Assembly (NCBI GenBank): GCA_019419865.1
Contig: JAHZIG010000026.1
Span: forward strand, 1-39,019
DNA length: 39,019 nucleotides
Source: Clostridiales bacterium
Lineage (GTDB): Bacteria; Bacillota; Clostridia; Monoglobales; Monoglobaceae
Direction of reading: 5' to 3'
How positions within the stretch are numbered: position 1 is the first letter of the stretch; every line of letters begins with the position of its first letter. Both the position numbers and the translations under genes were made by a program. A model generated the notes under the pieces. It was not told the DNA's origin and did not search any database. It was given only the letters and a program-made list of their open reading frames with translations. Below are positions 28,301 to 35,971 of this stretch, one piece after another.

Positions 28301-31300
28301 CTTCCGACATTACAGCTTATGCTCCGGCTCTATATCAAGGTGATCCAGGTGATGTCGTGCCAGGCGGACGGAATGTTCAGCCTGCAAGGGGTAAGCCTCT
28401 CTATGTCGAACCTTAGGCTTGACTCCGTACCGAACTCGCCGCCCGTTATCCCATATGCGGGGCTTAAACTTCAGTGGCTGCCGACATGGTATTTTCACGT
28501 CGCTATCAACATAGACTTGTTCCAGATCTTGAGCGGCGGAGGATATATCGTAGTCGATCAGAAAGAAGACGACGACGTATTCTTTGAGGCGTTCGCAACC
28601 GTCATGGTGCGGATCCCCGACTATGTGGGACTTGTCGGAGGAATCGAAGTCGCCGGCGCCACGGTCGGGTTAAACACCGATAAAGTGTGGGGGTCCGTCA
28701 GAGTCATAGGGATAGGACTCGGCATCGTATACTATTGGGGCGATGAAGACAGCTTCGATTTCGGCATAGGCGTAGGCGAAACGCAGCCGACGTATCCGGA
28801 ATTACTCCCGGCGCTTCAGGGGCTCGAGCCCGTACTTTTGGGATACGACGAAAAAGCGGGCAAGAACGTATACATGAAGATCGGTACTAATATTAGTCCC
28901 GGAGCGCAGGCTCAGATCGTTTCGGATCTGAATACTACGCCCGTCCTTTTAGGCGAATCGTCCGTTCAGTCGCTTGACACAAGAACGCAGCACAGAGTGA
29001 CTATAGGCGGAAATTCGGACGAGATCATGACTCTCGTCTATCCGGCGCAGAGTCTCGAGCACGCGCGGGAACTGTACTCGCAGATGAGCGGCCTTCCGAC
29101 GAATATCAAGATGTATCCAGACGCGGATGCAAACGCGAATCTCACATTCAACGAGGGAACGGCGACGCTGGCCGTTACGTCGAGCAAGGGTACAAGCGCG
29201 ACATACGATATAACGACGCCCGTCGCGACCGATATCACGATCTTGAGCGTCGCGCCTATACCGGAAGTAAGCGGTATTTCTGCGTCGAGCGCAGAGGATA
29301 AGATCGATATATCTTACGATGGCGAAAACTTAAACGAGCTTGATAAGATAAGCTTCTATCTGGCAAAAGAGCAGACGGTGAGCGAAAACAGCACGGACGG
29401 CGATATGCTCTTAGGCGTATATACGGATCCCTCGGATATTTCTTCCGGATCGGCGTCGTTCGATATACCTAAAGGACTGCAAAGCGGCGACTATTATGTG
29501 AGAGCCGTATATTCGCAGGAAAACGTCGTGAGCGATTATATCGCTACGGACAACAAACTTTCATATGTAAATCCGGATCAGCCTCAGGCGGCCGACATAG
29601 TATCCTATGAAAACGCGGGAGATCATTACTTGGCGGCGGTTCTCGGCGATATTCCCGACAATATATCGGGATATGTTGTAAACGTATATAACGAGGACGG
29701 AAGCCTGACGGATTTTGCGGGAGTGGAGATCCCAAGGGATAGCATAGAGGATAATAAACTGATCGTAGGCGGAAGATTCGACACGCCGGTTTACGATGAA
29801 GAAGGGAACGTAGTCGAAGGCGAGACCGCAGAGGTGGGCTTAGAGCCCGGTCAAAGATACAGGATCGGGATAATCCCGTACTATGAAACGACCGAGGACG
29901 CAGGTTCATACCGAGTGATGGGAGAAGAGGTAATTGGCTCCGCCGTTACGCTCAGCGCTCCTACGCCGGCGGAGATATCCGTGTCATCCGATAAGGAAGG
30001 AACGCTTTTTGCGGACGGGAATGTAACGTTTACAGTCTCGTCGAATGAAAAGCTTACGGGCGTCTGGAGCATAGCGAACGGATACGAAGAAGGCAGGGAA
30101 GGTTATTACGGCGAATTTACGGACGCCGATACAATAACGATACCGCTTGCTAATCTTCCGGACAACGATTATGTGCTTGAAATATGGGGAAGCGATGAAA
30201 CGAACGATTCGTTCTCGCACAACCATAAGTTTACGGTCGATACGACCGAGCCGCGCCTGATTTTAAGCTCGCCGATAAACGGTTCCGTATTCGGCGAAGA
30301 CGGAAAGCTTACCGTGACCGGCATTACGGATCTTGACGCGTATATCACGGTCGAGATAGACGGAACGGTCACGGCGGATAACGTACCGTTCAGCCAATTC
30401 AATGCGGATATGGATGCGAACGGCTGTTTCAGCTTCGATTTGATGATCGATCAGAGCGTTTCGACCCATGATATAAAAATAACGTCCAAGGACGAGGCGG
30501 GAAACGCTTCGATTCATGAGGCGAAGGTAAACCATGCGGGCCTTAGCAAAGTGGAGCGCGTCGACGTTTATTATAACGGAGTTCTTTATTCAAATAAGAA
30601 CATAAGCGTTTTAGACGATACGAACGAGGGTCAACTGAGCCTGGTGGCGCAGACTCCTACGGGAAGATTTACGATCGACGACGATATCGTCGATTGGTCT
30701 GTGAATCCTGTAACAGGAAGCGCTGCGGTTGACGAAACCGGAAAGATAACGTTTGATAGGCAAAGCGAAGGTTACGTAGTGGGACGGTTTAATGTTACAA
30801 GCGTAGCGCCGATGACGGCGAGCGCGACGTTCGGAGCGCCCGAAAGCGCGTCCGGCAACGTTGTGGTAGTAGGTTCTACCGTCGGCGGAACCGTAACCGG
30901 CGGAGGCGAATACGCGCCGGGCGATACGGTCGTATTGACCGCGCAAGCCGAAAGCGGATATCGATTCTCGCATTGGGAACTCGACGGCGCGACTGTGGAA
31001 GATACTTCAAGCGCAGTGATCGAATTTACCATGCCTGATTCGATCGTATATGCGACGGCGCGCTTTGAGACGATCAACAGCGGTCGTCCGAGCGGCGGCT
31101 TTGCGGGCGGTTTTGCAGGCGGATTCGGCGAAGAAGATCCGGCGATCGAACCGGAAGACGTTATAGCGACGATCGACGCGGACGAAGGCGAACTTGTTGA
31201 ATATAATCTGACGCAGCCTATAGAAAACGAAGATAATATTGTCGCGCAATACAGTACGGACAATGGAGAAACATACATAACGGTCGCAAAGTCCGCGGTA

Positions 31301-31921
31301 GTGGACGGCGCGTTCAAGTTCATTGCTCCCGTCGCCGCGCAGTACAGGATCGTGAGCGTCGATGGGATCGACTTCAGCGATGTTACGGAGTCGAACTGGG
31401 CGTACGATTATGTGGATTTCGCATCGATAAGAGAGATCGTAAACGGCGTGGGAGATAATATGTTTGAACCCGACGGAAATCTTACAAGGGCGATGTTTGT
31501 AACGATGCTCGGCAGGATGCACGGCGATCTGGGTTCTTATGATAAACATGCTTTCGCCGACGTTGAAGCGGGTTCATGGTATGAGGAATACGTATCATGG
31601 GCGTCCCACAACGGCATTGTCGAAGGTTACGACGCTGAGAGCTTCGCGCCGGACGATAATATCACTCGCGAACAAATTTGTACGATGATAGACCGTTATA
31701 TGAAGTATGAAGGTTATAATATAGAGATCGAGCCTGCGGATAAATTCACGGACGACGCGTTGATAAGCGATTGGGCGTACGATTCTGTAGAAGCGGTTAA
31801 AAACCTTGAAATAGTGATCGGATACGAGGACGGAAGTTTCAGACCGCAAGGATTAGCGACGCGCGCGGAGGCCGCGACAATGTTTACGAGATTGATATAC
31901 GCATTGCTCGCGAACAGGTAA
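25346..31921 (+). CDS. Giant SLH-anchored surface protein (2191 aa)
   Basis: AGGAGG precedes the ATG. The signal peptide is about 1-25 (ends AYA). Residues about 28-320 form an unrecognised beta-rich domain. About 450-560 is TIG/IPT-like (ITGTNF-type loop VTGTNFSML). About 740-1150 is a long run of alternating hydrophobic strands with GGGGGF and GIGLGIVYYWG segments. About 1330-1640 holds fibronectin/Ig-like modules, and 1690-1790 an Ig-like module with DEAGNAS. About 1845-1905 is a divergent InlB B-repeat (GGEYAPGD...GYRFSHWELDG), followed by a GGF-repeat linker. Three SLH domains end the protein (about 2008-2062, 2068-2127, 2131-2188) with TRA/TRE/TRAE motifs that bind pyruvylated wall polysaccharide. 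It is the wall-attached member of the operon. Domain boundaries are by eye. Confidence 0.9.
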   Translation: MKKCMSLILCLSLFVGLIAPLTAYADGESEYSLINENIEVYVSAENGGFAIKTAEGDTLKKSDNNKDLLYHGGEYDTSFTSFEVERDGEKREYIFGGSYGFLGLSSSDVTVTQLADSIEAVWSVDGIEFTQMIEIPNTASNQHGMVTISYRAEVKSGSPAKIRSRILFDTSLGNQDYAYYNANDNLGYAVTYERETELLGSDYSSGFIPESIYASDNDGLSGVAAYSINTTAYKAVFAHWNNLASTVFEYAPNPAMTFTNPNNIEYQTADSAYAIYNDLGEIGLNASASVSCYYGVYSNYNVGASESVALNVIAPNSLELSADKQSYIPASGALGNATFPVNINMTNFSSNDLSRIAIAAYTTNGITPLDMNGNELEFEPNSMNPYYVTYEGLRSGDVLDYIFQFRASVGENATYRRVELRVYDISDGTTTLSSGNMIGSRSFNILCPGGDGNLPRVTFTGADPEILYNKGGNRYIVTGTNFSMLTDPAHYSITLESDDGSNGYTVDPNDIVIDAELGTMTLILPEEYVPGAYHVYINWRQSAYDSGIVDSNTPSSYTSEALRLIFSEDPKYKNNVYGVVAVVQDKSPAPNQVYTILSFKDEAEFNTYKQTDENYSEILLEVRGEFEAVTDGHGNMVHLTGTSQSGSNDVYTINQCLDFQDGIIEIYYENDDIDAANRKINVDFDGSLYTSGERTHIASVPAALTSIENGREYGLLEYNLNGERKNDANVCYISLVWGHTGLELAQQIAGSVFQLGFGILGVIEDDNGGAVGKTVSFTASFDIGFLIPNGQKYRNSGLDYDDPIDRILTAFDFNDYYHPRDLRQRANVLFGWNNDFTDEDRYVQSQQAATMNIIVRDVLFAYIPAQSEGEEDLCGFYGFRGGADIILPSYTTAMPQIKARLEVNTIRNYSFSVEGGLRFANLDFGASLEVLSVDNEIPVPNKLFVYCNLPAGALGFFLDPAGAVVITGGGGGFDNLYETIMVRDKLPTLQLMLRLYIKVIQVMSCQADGMFSLQGVSLSMSNLRLDSVPNSPPVIPYAGLKLQWLPTWYFHVAINIDLFQILSGGGYIVVDQKEDDDVFFEAFATVMVRIPDYVGLVGGIEVAGATVGLNTDKVWGSVRVIGIGLGIVYYWGDEDSFDFGIGVGETQPTYPELLPALQGLEPVLLGYDEKAGKNVYMKIGTNISPGAQAQIVSDLNTTPVLLGESSVQSLDTRTQHRVTIGGNSDEIMTLVYPAQSLEHARELYSQMSGLPTNIKMYPDADANANLTFNEGTATLAVTSSKGTSATYDITTPVATDITILSVAPIPEVSGISASSAEDKIDISYDGENLNELDKISFYLAKEQTVSENSTDGDMLLGVYTDPSDISSGSASFDIPKGLQSGDYYVRAVYSQENVVSDYIATDNKLSYVNPDQPQAADIVSYENAGDHYLAAVLGDIPDNISGYVVNVYNEDGSLTDFAGVEIPRDSIEDNKLIVGGRFDTPVYDEEGNVVEGETAEVGLEPGQRYRIGIIPYYETTEDAGSYRVMGEEVIGSAVTLSAPTPAEISVSSDKEGTLFADGNVTFTVSSNEKLTGVWSIANGYEEGREGYYGEFTDADTITIPLANLPDNDYVLEIWGSDETNDSFSHNHKFTVDTTEPRLILSSPINGSVFGEDGKLTVTGITDLDAYITVEIDGTVTADNVPFSQFNADMDANGCFSFDLMIDQSVSTHDIKITSKDEAGNASIHEAKVNHAGLSKVERVDVYYNGVLYSNKNISVLDDTNEGQLSLVAQTPTGRFTIDDDIVDWSVNPVTGSAAVDETGKITFDRQSEGYVVGRFNVTSVAPMTASATFGAPESASGNVVVVGSTVGGTVTGGGEYAPGDTVVLTAQAESGYRFSHWELDGATVEDTSSAVIEFTMPDSIVYATARFETINSGRPSGGFAGGFAGGFGEEDPAIEPEDVIATIDADEGELVEYNLTQPIENEDNIVAQYSTDNGETYITVAKSAVVDGAFKFIAPVAAQYRIVSVDGIDFSDVTESNWAYDYVDFASIREIVNGVGDNMFEPDGNLTRAMFVTMLGRMHGDLGSYDKHAFADVEAGSWYEEYVSWASHNGIVEGYDAESFAPDDNITREQICTMIDRYMKYEGYNIEIEPADKFTDDALISDWAYDSVEAVKNLEIVIGYEDGSFRPQGLATRAEAATMFTRLIYALLANR

Positions 31922-31925
31922 AGAC

Positions 31926-33338
31926 ATGAAAAGAATTATAATAATCATATCGTTGATATTTGTTTTATTTACGGAGACGGCGCACGCCGCCTCCGTAAGG
32001 ATCGGAGTGATCGACACGGGTGTGAAAGAAAAGGAAGGTATTATCGACGGTGAAAAAATACTCGACGGCAAAAACTATGTTTTGGGCGGCGGCGACACCG
32101 ACGATGAGGTCGGACATGGAACGAGAGTGGCAAGCCTTATTATAGGCACAGCCGACGGAGAAATAGTTTCGCCGTGCAGCGAAAGCGCGATCGTTCCGCT
32201 TGTATATTATACAAAGCTCGCTTCGGGCGCCGTACTGAACGGAGGGATCGAATCGATCTGCAACGCGATATACGACGCCGTGGATATATACGATTGCCAA
32301 ATTATCAATATCAGCAGCGGAATAACGGCGGACGACGAGCGCTTGAAAAAAGCTGTGGATCATGCCGAGGAACAAGGCGTATTGATCGTGTCGGCCTGCG
32401 GCAACAGCGGCGGAGAGACGTACTATCCCGCCGCGTACGATACGGTTATCGGCGTGGGGAGCCATAACGATGAATTTGAGCCGGCGGACTTCTCTTGCCA
32501 AGGGAGCGGACTCGATATGCTTACGTACGGCGAAGATCTGAAAGTGGTCTCGATAAAAAACGCCGCCGATTATGAAACGATAAGCGGGACCTCGTATTCG
32601 ACGGCTTTGATCTCCGCTCACGCGGCCGCGGCGCTTGAACAATATCCGCATCTTACGCCGTCTCAGATAAGATATCTTATGAGGACCAGCTGCGACGATA
32701 TATGCGACGCCGGATATGATGAAAAAAGCGGATACGGCGTTTTTTCTCCCGACCGATTTTACGAGAATCTCAGGCTTTTCGATCATGGTGAAATAATTTG
32801 CTTTTATGACGTCGAAGAAAGCGACTGGTATTATGAAAGCGTGAGAGAGGCGTATCGTCAAGGGTGGATGAACGGTACTGGCGACGGGATATTCGACCCG
32901 GACGGCAACATGACGCGCGCGATGTTTGTGACCATACTCTACAGAGCCGAAGGCGAACCGCAGATTAACAATGTATTGAAATTTGACGATGTGGACGAAA
33001 ACGCGTATTATGCCGAGGCCGTCGGCTGGGCGTCGGATAACGGGATAATTGCGGGTTATTCCGATACGGAGTTTGCTCCGGAGAGAAATATCGCCCGCGA
33101 GGAAATGGCGGCGGTCATGAACCGATACGCGGATTATAAGGGCATGAACGCAGACGACCAAGGCGACCTGACGGTATTTGCCGATGCGAACGTTGTTTCA
33201 GACTGGGCGAGAGAAAATATTAGCTGGGCGGTTGGAACCGGATTAATTACCGGCAAAGGCGACGGTATACTCGATCCTTTGGGGAACGCTACCCGAGCCG
33301 AGACCGCGGAGATCATGCATAGATTTTTAGAAAAATAA
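31926..33338 (+). CDS. SLH-anchored subtilisin-like serine protease (S8)
   Basis: A 470-residue secreted protease. The signal peptide is about 1-22. The catalytic triad is Asp30 (VIDTG), His64 (GHGTRVAS) and Ser223 (GTSYSTA), with oxyanion Asn160 (ACGNSGG). The catalytic domain ends near 275 and three SLH domains follow (about 292-345, 350-408, 413-468). The catalytic core starts within a few residues of the signal cleavage site, so the usual I9-type propeptide that folds and restrains subtilisins is missing. ATG lies 4 bases after the stop of the SLH giant with no strong ribosome site of its own, indicating translational coupling. A role in maturing or shedding the two giants is inferred from position and shared anchoring. 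Confidence 0.93.
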   Translation: MKRIIIIISLIFVLFTETAHAASVRIGVIDTGVKEKEGIIDGEKILDGKNYVLGGGDTDDEVGHGTRVASLIIGTADGEIVSPCSESAIVPLVYYTKLASGAVLNGGIESICNAIYDAVDIYDCQIINISSGITADDERLKKAVDHAEEQGVLIVSACGNSGGETYYPAAYDTVIGVGSHNDEFEPADFSCQGSGLDMLTYGEDLKVVSIKNAADYETISGTSYSTALISAHAAAALEQYPHLTPSQIRYLMRTSCDDICDAGYDEKSGYGVFSPDRFYENLRLFDHGEIICFYDVEESDWYYESVREAYRQGWMNGTGDGIFDPDGNMTRAMFVTILYRAEGEPQINNVLKFDDVDENAYYAEAVGWASDNGIIAGYSDTEFAPERNIAREEMAAVMNRYADYKGMNADDQGDLTVFADANVVSDWARENISWAVGTGLITGKGDGILDPLGNATRAETAEIMHRFLEK

Positions 33339-33379
33339 AATAATATGTTTTCCTAAAGGAAAGCTGGTATGTACGGCGG

Positions 33380-33420
33380 CCGCTCGGCGAATGGGTTATT
33401 CTTTTCGTTGAGCGGTTTTT
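33380..33420 (+). terminator. Terminator of the surface operon
   Basis: A 12-bp stem (33380-33391 with 33404-33415, two G-T pairs) closes a 12-base loop and is followed by five T residues, 41 bases after the protease stop. Confidence 0.85.
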
Positions 33421-33876
33421 GCGTTTTGATCGACGAAACTTTCTTTCGCGCGCCGCTCTCATAATAGATCGATTCAAAGACCGACATGACGGGCGGAATA
33501 TATTGAAAAATACTCGATATCGTTGATATTATTTAGCGAACGAGTCTTGCATATCGCCATAAAGCGCGTTATAATAGATTTATGGTATATTAAGGCTCTT
33601 TCCGTCTTGGAAATGAGCGTTGTGAATACCGAAAAAAAGACGGGATAGCAAAAATAGAATTTTGCAAACAGGCGGTAAATCTTTCTGTTATGGTTGAGAC
33701 GGTACGGCTTTTCGCATAGATGTTTACCATGCAATTTACTGCTTTTGAAAGCGAATATAAGAAAATTTGAGGAGTTATAAAAGTATTTTTTAAGCCGCAA
33801 AATGCTGTAAAGCATTATAAATAAGAATTTAGAGATATTTGTGAAATTATAAAAAATTTGAGTTGAGGAGATAAAA
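33421..33876 (+). other. Gene-free interval with a strong promoter and a long leader
   Basis: No convincing gene lies in these 456 bases on either strand. TTGCAT (33547-33552) and TATAAT (33570-33575) with a 17-base spacer form a good promoter about 300 bases before the P1 peptidase gene. The predicted leader contains CCGTCTT/AAGACGG (33602-33608 with 33637-33643), GGTAAA/TTTACC (33674-33679 with 33723-33728) and a short AATGCT-GTAA-AGCATT hairpin (33801-33816). I do not recognise a riboswitch class. It could be a structured leader or a separate small RNA. Confidence 0.45.
33547..33575 (+). promoter_or_regulatory. Promoter upstream of the P1 peptidase gene
   Basis: TTGCAT and TATAAT are separated by exactly 17 bases. 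The predicted start near 33582 leaves about 295 untranslated bases before the ATG at 33877. No better promoter is visible closer to the gene. Confidence 0.65.
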
Positions 33877-34845
33877 ATGTGTGAAATAAGTATCAAGGAT
33901 ATTGAAAACATAAAGATAGGCGCCGCTGAAAATTTTGAGGGCGGAACGGGCTGTACGGTTATAATCTGCGAAAACGGGGCGCCGGTCGGGCTTGACGTGC
34001 GCGGCGGAGGACCCGCGTCGAGAGAGAGCGAACTGCTTAAGCCGACCGCGGCGGCGGATAGCGTTCACGCAGTATTGCTTAGCGGAGGGAGCGCGTTCGG
34101 CCTCGACGCCGCCGGAGGAGTCATGAAATATCTGGAGGAACGAGACGTGGGATTCGACGTCGGTATTACCAAGGTGCCGCTGGTCTGCGAGTCCTGTCTT
34201 TTCGACTTAACGGTCGGAGATAAGGATATAAGACCGGATAAGGAAATGGGATACGCGGCCTGCGTAAACGCCGAAGCCGGAAATTATCGCGACGGCAGCG
34301 TCGGAGCGGGCGTTGGGGCTACTGTTGGAAAGCTGTACGGCATGGACTATTGCATGAAGTCCGGGATAGGAAGCTACGCGGTCCAGACGGGCGAGCTTCA
34401 AGTAGGCGCGATAGTCGCGGTCAACGCGCTGGGCGATATTTTCGACTACAAGACCGGGAAAAAGATAGCCGGGTTGCTTAATGAGGAAAAGAACGGGTTT
34501 AGGTCCACGACAGACGAGATGCTTAAGAATTACTCGGTGAAGGAAAATAAATTTGTCGGAAATACCACGATAGGAGTAGTTATAACAAACGCTCGGTTTA
34601 ATAAGACCGAACTTAATAAGATAGCGTCCATGACGCATAACGGCTATGCGAGATCTATAGATCCCGTGCACACGAGCGCGGACGGTGACAGTATTTACGC
34701 GATGTCCGTAGGCGAAGTAAGCGCCGATATGGATATGGTAGGAACTCTTGCGGCGAGAGTAATGGCCGAAGCGATAGTTAAAGCGGTGAAGAATGCGGAA
34801 TCGATGTACGGATATAAGTCGGCGAAGGATCTGGGTTTTGCGTAG
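33877..34845 (+). CDS. P1 family peptidase (DmpA/L-aminopeptidase D-esterase type)
   Basis: A self-processing N-terminal nucleophile hydrolase of 322 residues. The family marks are ENFEGGTGCTVIICENG at the start, the LLSGGSAFGLDAAGGVM segment (about 68-84) and the GSVGAGVGATVGK glycine loop (about 144-156). The GNTTIGVVITNA motif near residue 228 is where the chain is cut to expose the nucleophile in related enzymes. Members act on N-terminal residues of short peptides or amides, or on beta-peptides; the natural substrate is unknown. There is no signal peptide, so it is cytoplasmic. ATG has GAGGAG 7 bases upstream. The gene stands alone between a long leader and a strong terminator. Confidence 0.92.
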   Translation: MCEISIKDIENIKIGAAENFEGGTGCTVIICENGAPVGLDVRGGGPASRESELLKPTAAADSVHAVLLSGGSAFGLDAAGGVMKYLEERDVGFDVGITKVPLVCESCLFDLTVGDKDIRPDKEMGYAACVNAEAGNYRDGSVGAGVGATVGKLYGMDYCMKSGIGSYAVQTGELQVGAIVAVNALGDIFDYKTGKKIAGLLNEEKNGFRSTTDEMLKNYSVKENKFVGNTTIGVVITNARFNKTELNKIASMTHNGYARSIDPVHTSADGDSIYAMSVGEVSADMDMVGTLAARVMAEAIVKAVKNAESMYGYKSAKDLGFA

Positions 34846-34874
34846 GAATGATTTATTATAATCGAATGTAATCG

Positions 34875-34900
34875 ACGCGGCCAAACGGCCGCGTTTTATT
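34875..34900 (+). terminator. Terminator after the P1 peptidase gene
   Basis: ACGCGGCC (34875-34882) and GGCCGCGT (34887-34894) form a perfect 8-bp stem around AAAC, followed by TTTATT. It ends just before the ribosome site of the next gene, so that gene's promoter must overlap it or read-through must occur. Confidence 0.85.
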
Positions 34901-34911
34901 CGGGGGTAAAC

Positions 34912-35397
34912 ATGATAGAGATAACAAGATACGACGATAAATTTAAAGACGATGTGATCGAGCTGATCCTGAGCTGTCAAAATGACGGAACAAGACCTAT
35001 TGTCGGCGTTAAAGAACAGCCGGATCTATGTTCTATAGAGGAGAGCTACTTTGGTTCGGACGGATATTTCTGGATCGCGGTCGAGGACGAAAAACTTGCG
35101 GGAACAATAGGCCTTATGAATTATGGCGGCGGCGTCGGAGCGCTAAAGAAATTTTTTGTGCGCGAAGAGTTTCGCGGCGAACCGGTTCATTTGGGGCGAA
35201 GACTGTACGCCGAATTGCTCGAGTTTGCCAAAAACAACTCTTTTAAGACGATCGTACTCGACACTCCTAAAAATACTGAGCGCGCGCATAAATTTTACCA
35301 AAAAGCCGGTTTTACAAAAGTATCGGAGGACGATATGCCCGACGAATACGCTTGCCCTTACGCCGACTGCGATTTCTTTATGCTCAGACTTAATTAG
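34912..35397 (+). CDS. GNAT-family N-acetyltransferase
   Basis: A 161-residue acetyltransferase. The fold is visible from the N-terminal strand IEITRYDDKFKDDVIELIL, through the central strand LKKFFVREEFRG (acetyl-CoA loop), to the C-terminal helix RAHKFYQKAGFTKVS, which ends the fold. The C-terminus PYADCDFFMLRLN is also typical of small GNATs. The acyl-CoA loop reads EEFRGEPVHLGRRL instead of the usual R/Q-x-x-G-x-G/A, so binding may be somewhat changed. ATG has GGGGG 6 bases upstream. It lies directly after a terminator and before the FeoA promoter. Acceptor unknown. Confidence 0.88.
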   Translation: MIEITRYDDKFKDDVIELILSCQNDGTRPIVGVKEQPDLCSIEESYFGSDGYFWIAVEDEKLAGTIGLMNYGGGVGALKKFFVREEFRGEPVHLGRRLYAELLEFAKNNSFKTIVLDTPKNTERAHKFYQKAGFTKVSEDDMPDEYACPYADCDFFMLRLN

Positions 35398-35447
35398 GCG
35401 TCTCGATCCGCGTATAAGAAAAATTTTATAAAATTGGATTTTTTAAG

Positions 35448-35476
35448 TTGACAATTCCGAAACAGTGCGTTATAAT
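35448..35476 (+). promoter_or_regulatory. Consensus promoter of the metal module
   Basis: TTGACA (35448-35453) and TATAAT (35471-35476) are perfect and have a 17-base spacer. A perfect AT palindrome, AATTTTATAAAATT (35422-35435), lies just upstream. The leader to feoA is about 143 bases. A promoter this strong usually needs repression, which fits the inverted repeat at the predicted start. Confidence 0.85.
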
Positions 35477-35484
35477 AACACTGG

Positions 35485-35500
35485 GTTAGCAATAACTAAC
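35485..35500. promoter_or_regulatory. Putative metal-regulator operator (GTTAG-N6-CTAAC)
   Basis: GTTAG (35485-35489) and CTAAC (35496-35500) are inverted around CAATAA and cover the predicted transcript start. The arms resemble the half-sites of DtxR/IdeR/MntR operators (TTAGGTTAG...CTAACCTAA), and the genes downstream are for metals. Short and imperfect beyond five bases, so tentative. Confidence 0.45.
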
Positions 35501-35625
35501 TCCTGCTTAGATAAAAATATTTGTATATATAGCGACATGTAATTTAACTAAGCTGAAGCAAAGCGATATTACTGCTATTTTGCACATCTTAGGCGGCGGT
35601 CGAGTTTTAGTAAAGGAGTCAAAAA

Positions 35626-35853
35626 ATGATCCCATTGACGCTTGCTCCCGTAGGCGAGGAGCTAATAATAAAAAAGGTCGGCGGTTCGCCCGAACTTAAA
35701 TCTCATCTTGAGGATATGGGGTTTGTAACCGGCGGCGCCGCGACTGTGATCTCGACGATAGGCGGAAATCTTATCGTAAGCGTAAAGGGGTCCCGCATAG
35801 CTGTAAGCCGCGAAATGGCGGGACGGATCATGGTTATGCGAGGGGCGTCTTAG
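35626..35853 (+). CDS. feoA: FeoA-domain protein
   Basis: A 75-residue SH3-like FeoA protein. In ferrous iron uptake FeoA is a small cytoplasmic partner of the FeoB transporter. The pattern LAPVGEELIIKKVGG, HLEDMGFVTGGAATVIS, LIVSVKGSRIAVSREMAGRIMV covers the complete domain. ATG has AAAGGAG 8 bases upstream. No feoB is in the window; instead the following genes encode an HMA protein and a P-type ATPase, so this FeoA may serve a different transporter or act as a regulator. It is the first gene behind the consensus promoter. Confidence 0.92.
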   Translation: MIPLTLAPVGEELIIKKVGGSPELKSHLEDMGFVTGGAATVISTIGGNLIVSVKGSRIAVSREMAGRIMVMRGAS

Positions 35854-35971
35854 GTTAATTTGTTTATCAGAACTATCGCGCGGTTTATTCAACCGAATTT
35901 TATATAAGATACTTCGCGGATAATAAGTTTGAGTTTGCCGGAGCGGAGCGGCGGAACGGAGGTTTTATATC

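Noticed and set aside
18088..31921. CRISPR array, DNA-level satellite repeat or phage genes in the giant-gene region
   Set aside because: The giant proteins repeat at the level of fold and hinge motifs only. I see no exact DNA repeats with unique spacers, no integrase, transposase or att-like direct repeats, and base composition looks like that of the neighbouring genes.
31965..33161. Long minus-strand open frame (398 codons) opposite the subtilisin gene
   Set aside because: It is rich in arginine, histidine and tyrosine, as expected for the antisense of a GC-skewed gene. It has no family motif and lies fully opposite a protein with a complete catalytic triad and SLH domains.
33474..33911. 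Minus-strand frame of 145 codons in the gene-free interval
   Set aside because: Very rich in Phe, Ile, Ser and Lys as random AT-rich DNA would give, has no ribosome site, and overlaps the start of the peptidase gene.
34207..34980. Minus-strand open frame opposite the P1 peptidase gene
   Set aside because: Antisense shadow of a clear family member; basic, low-complexity composition and no ribosome site.
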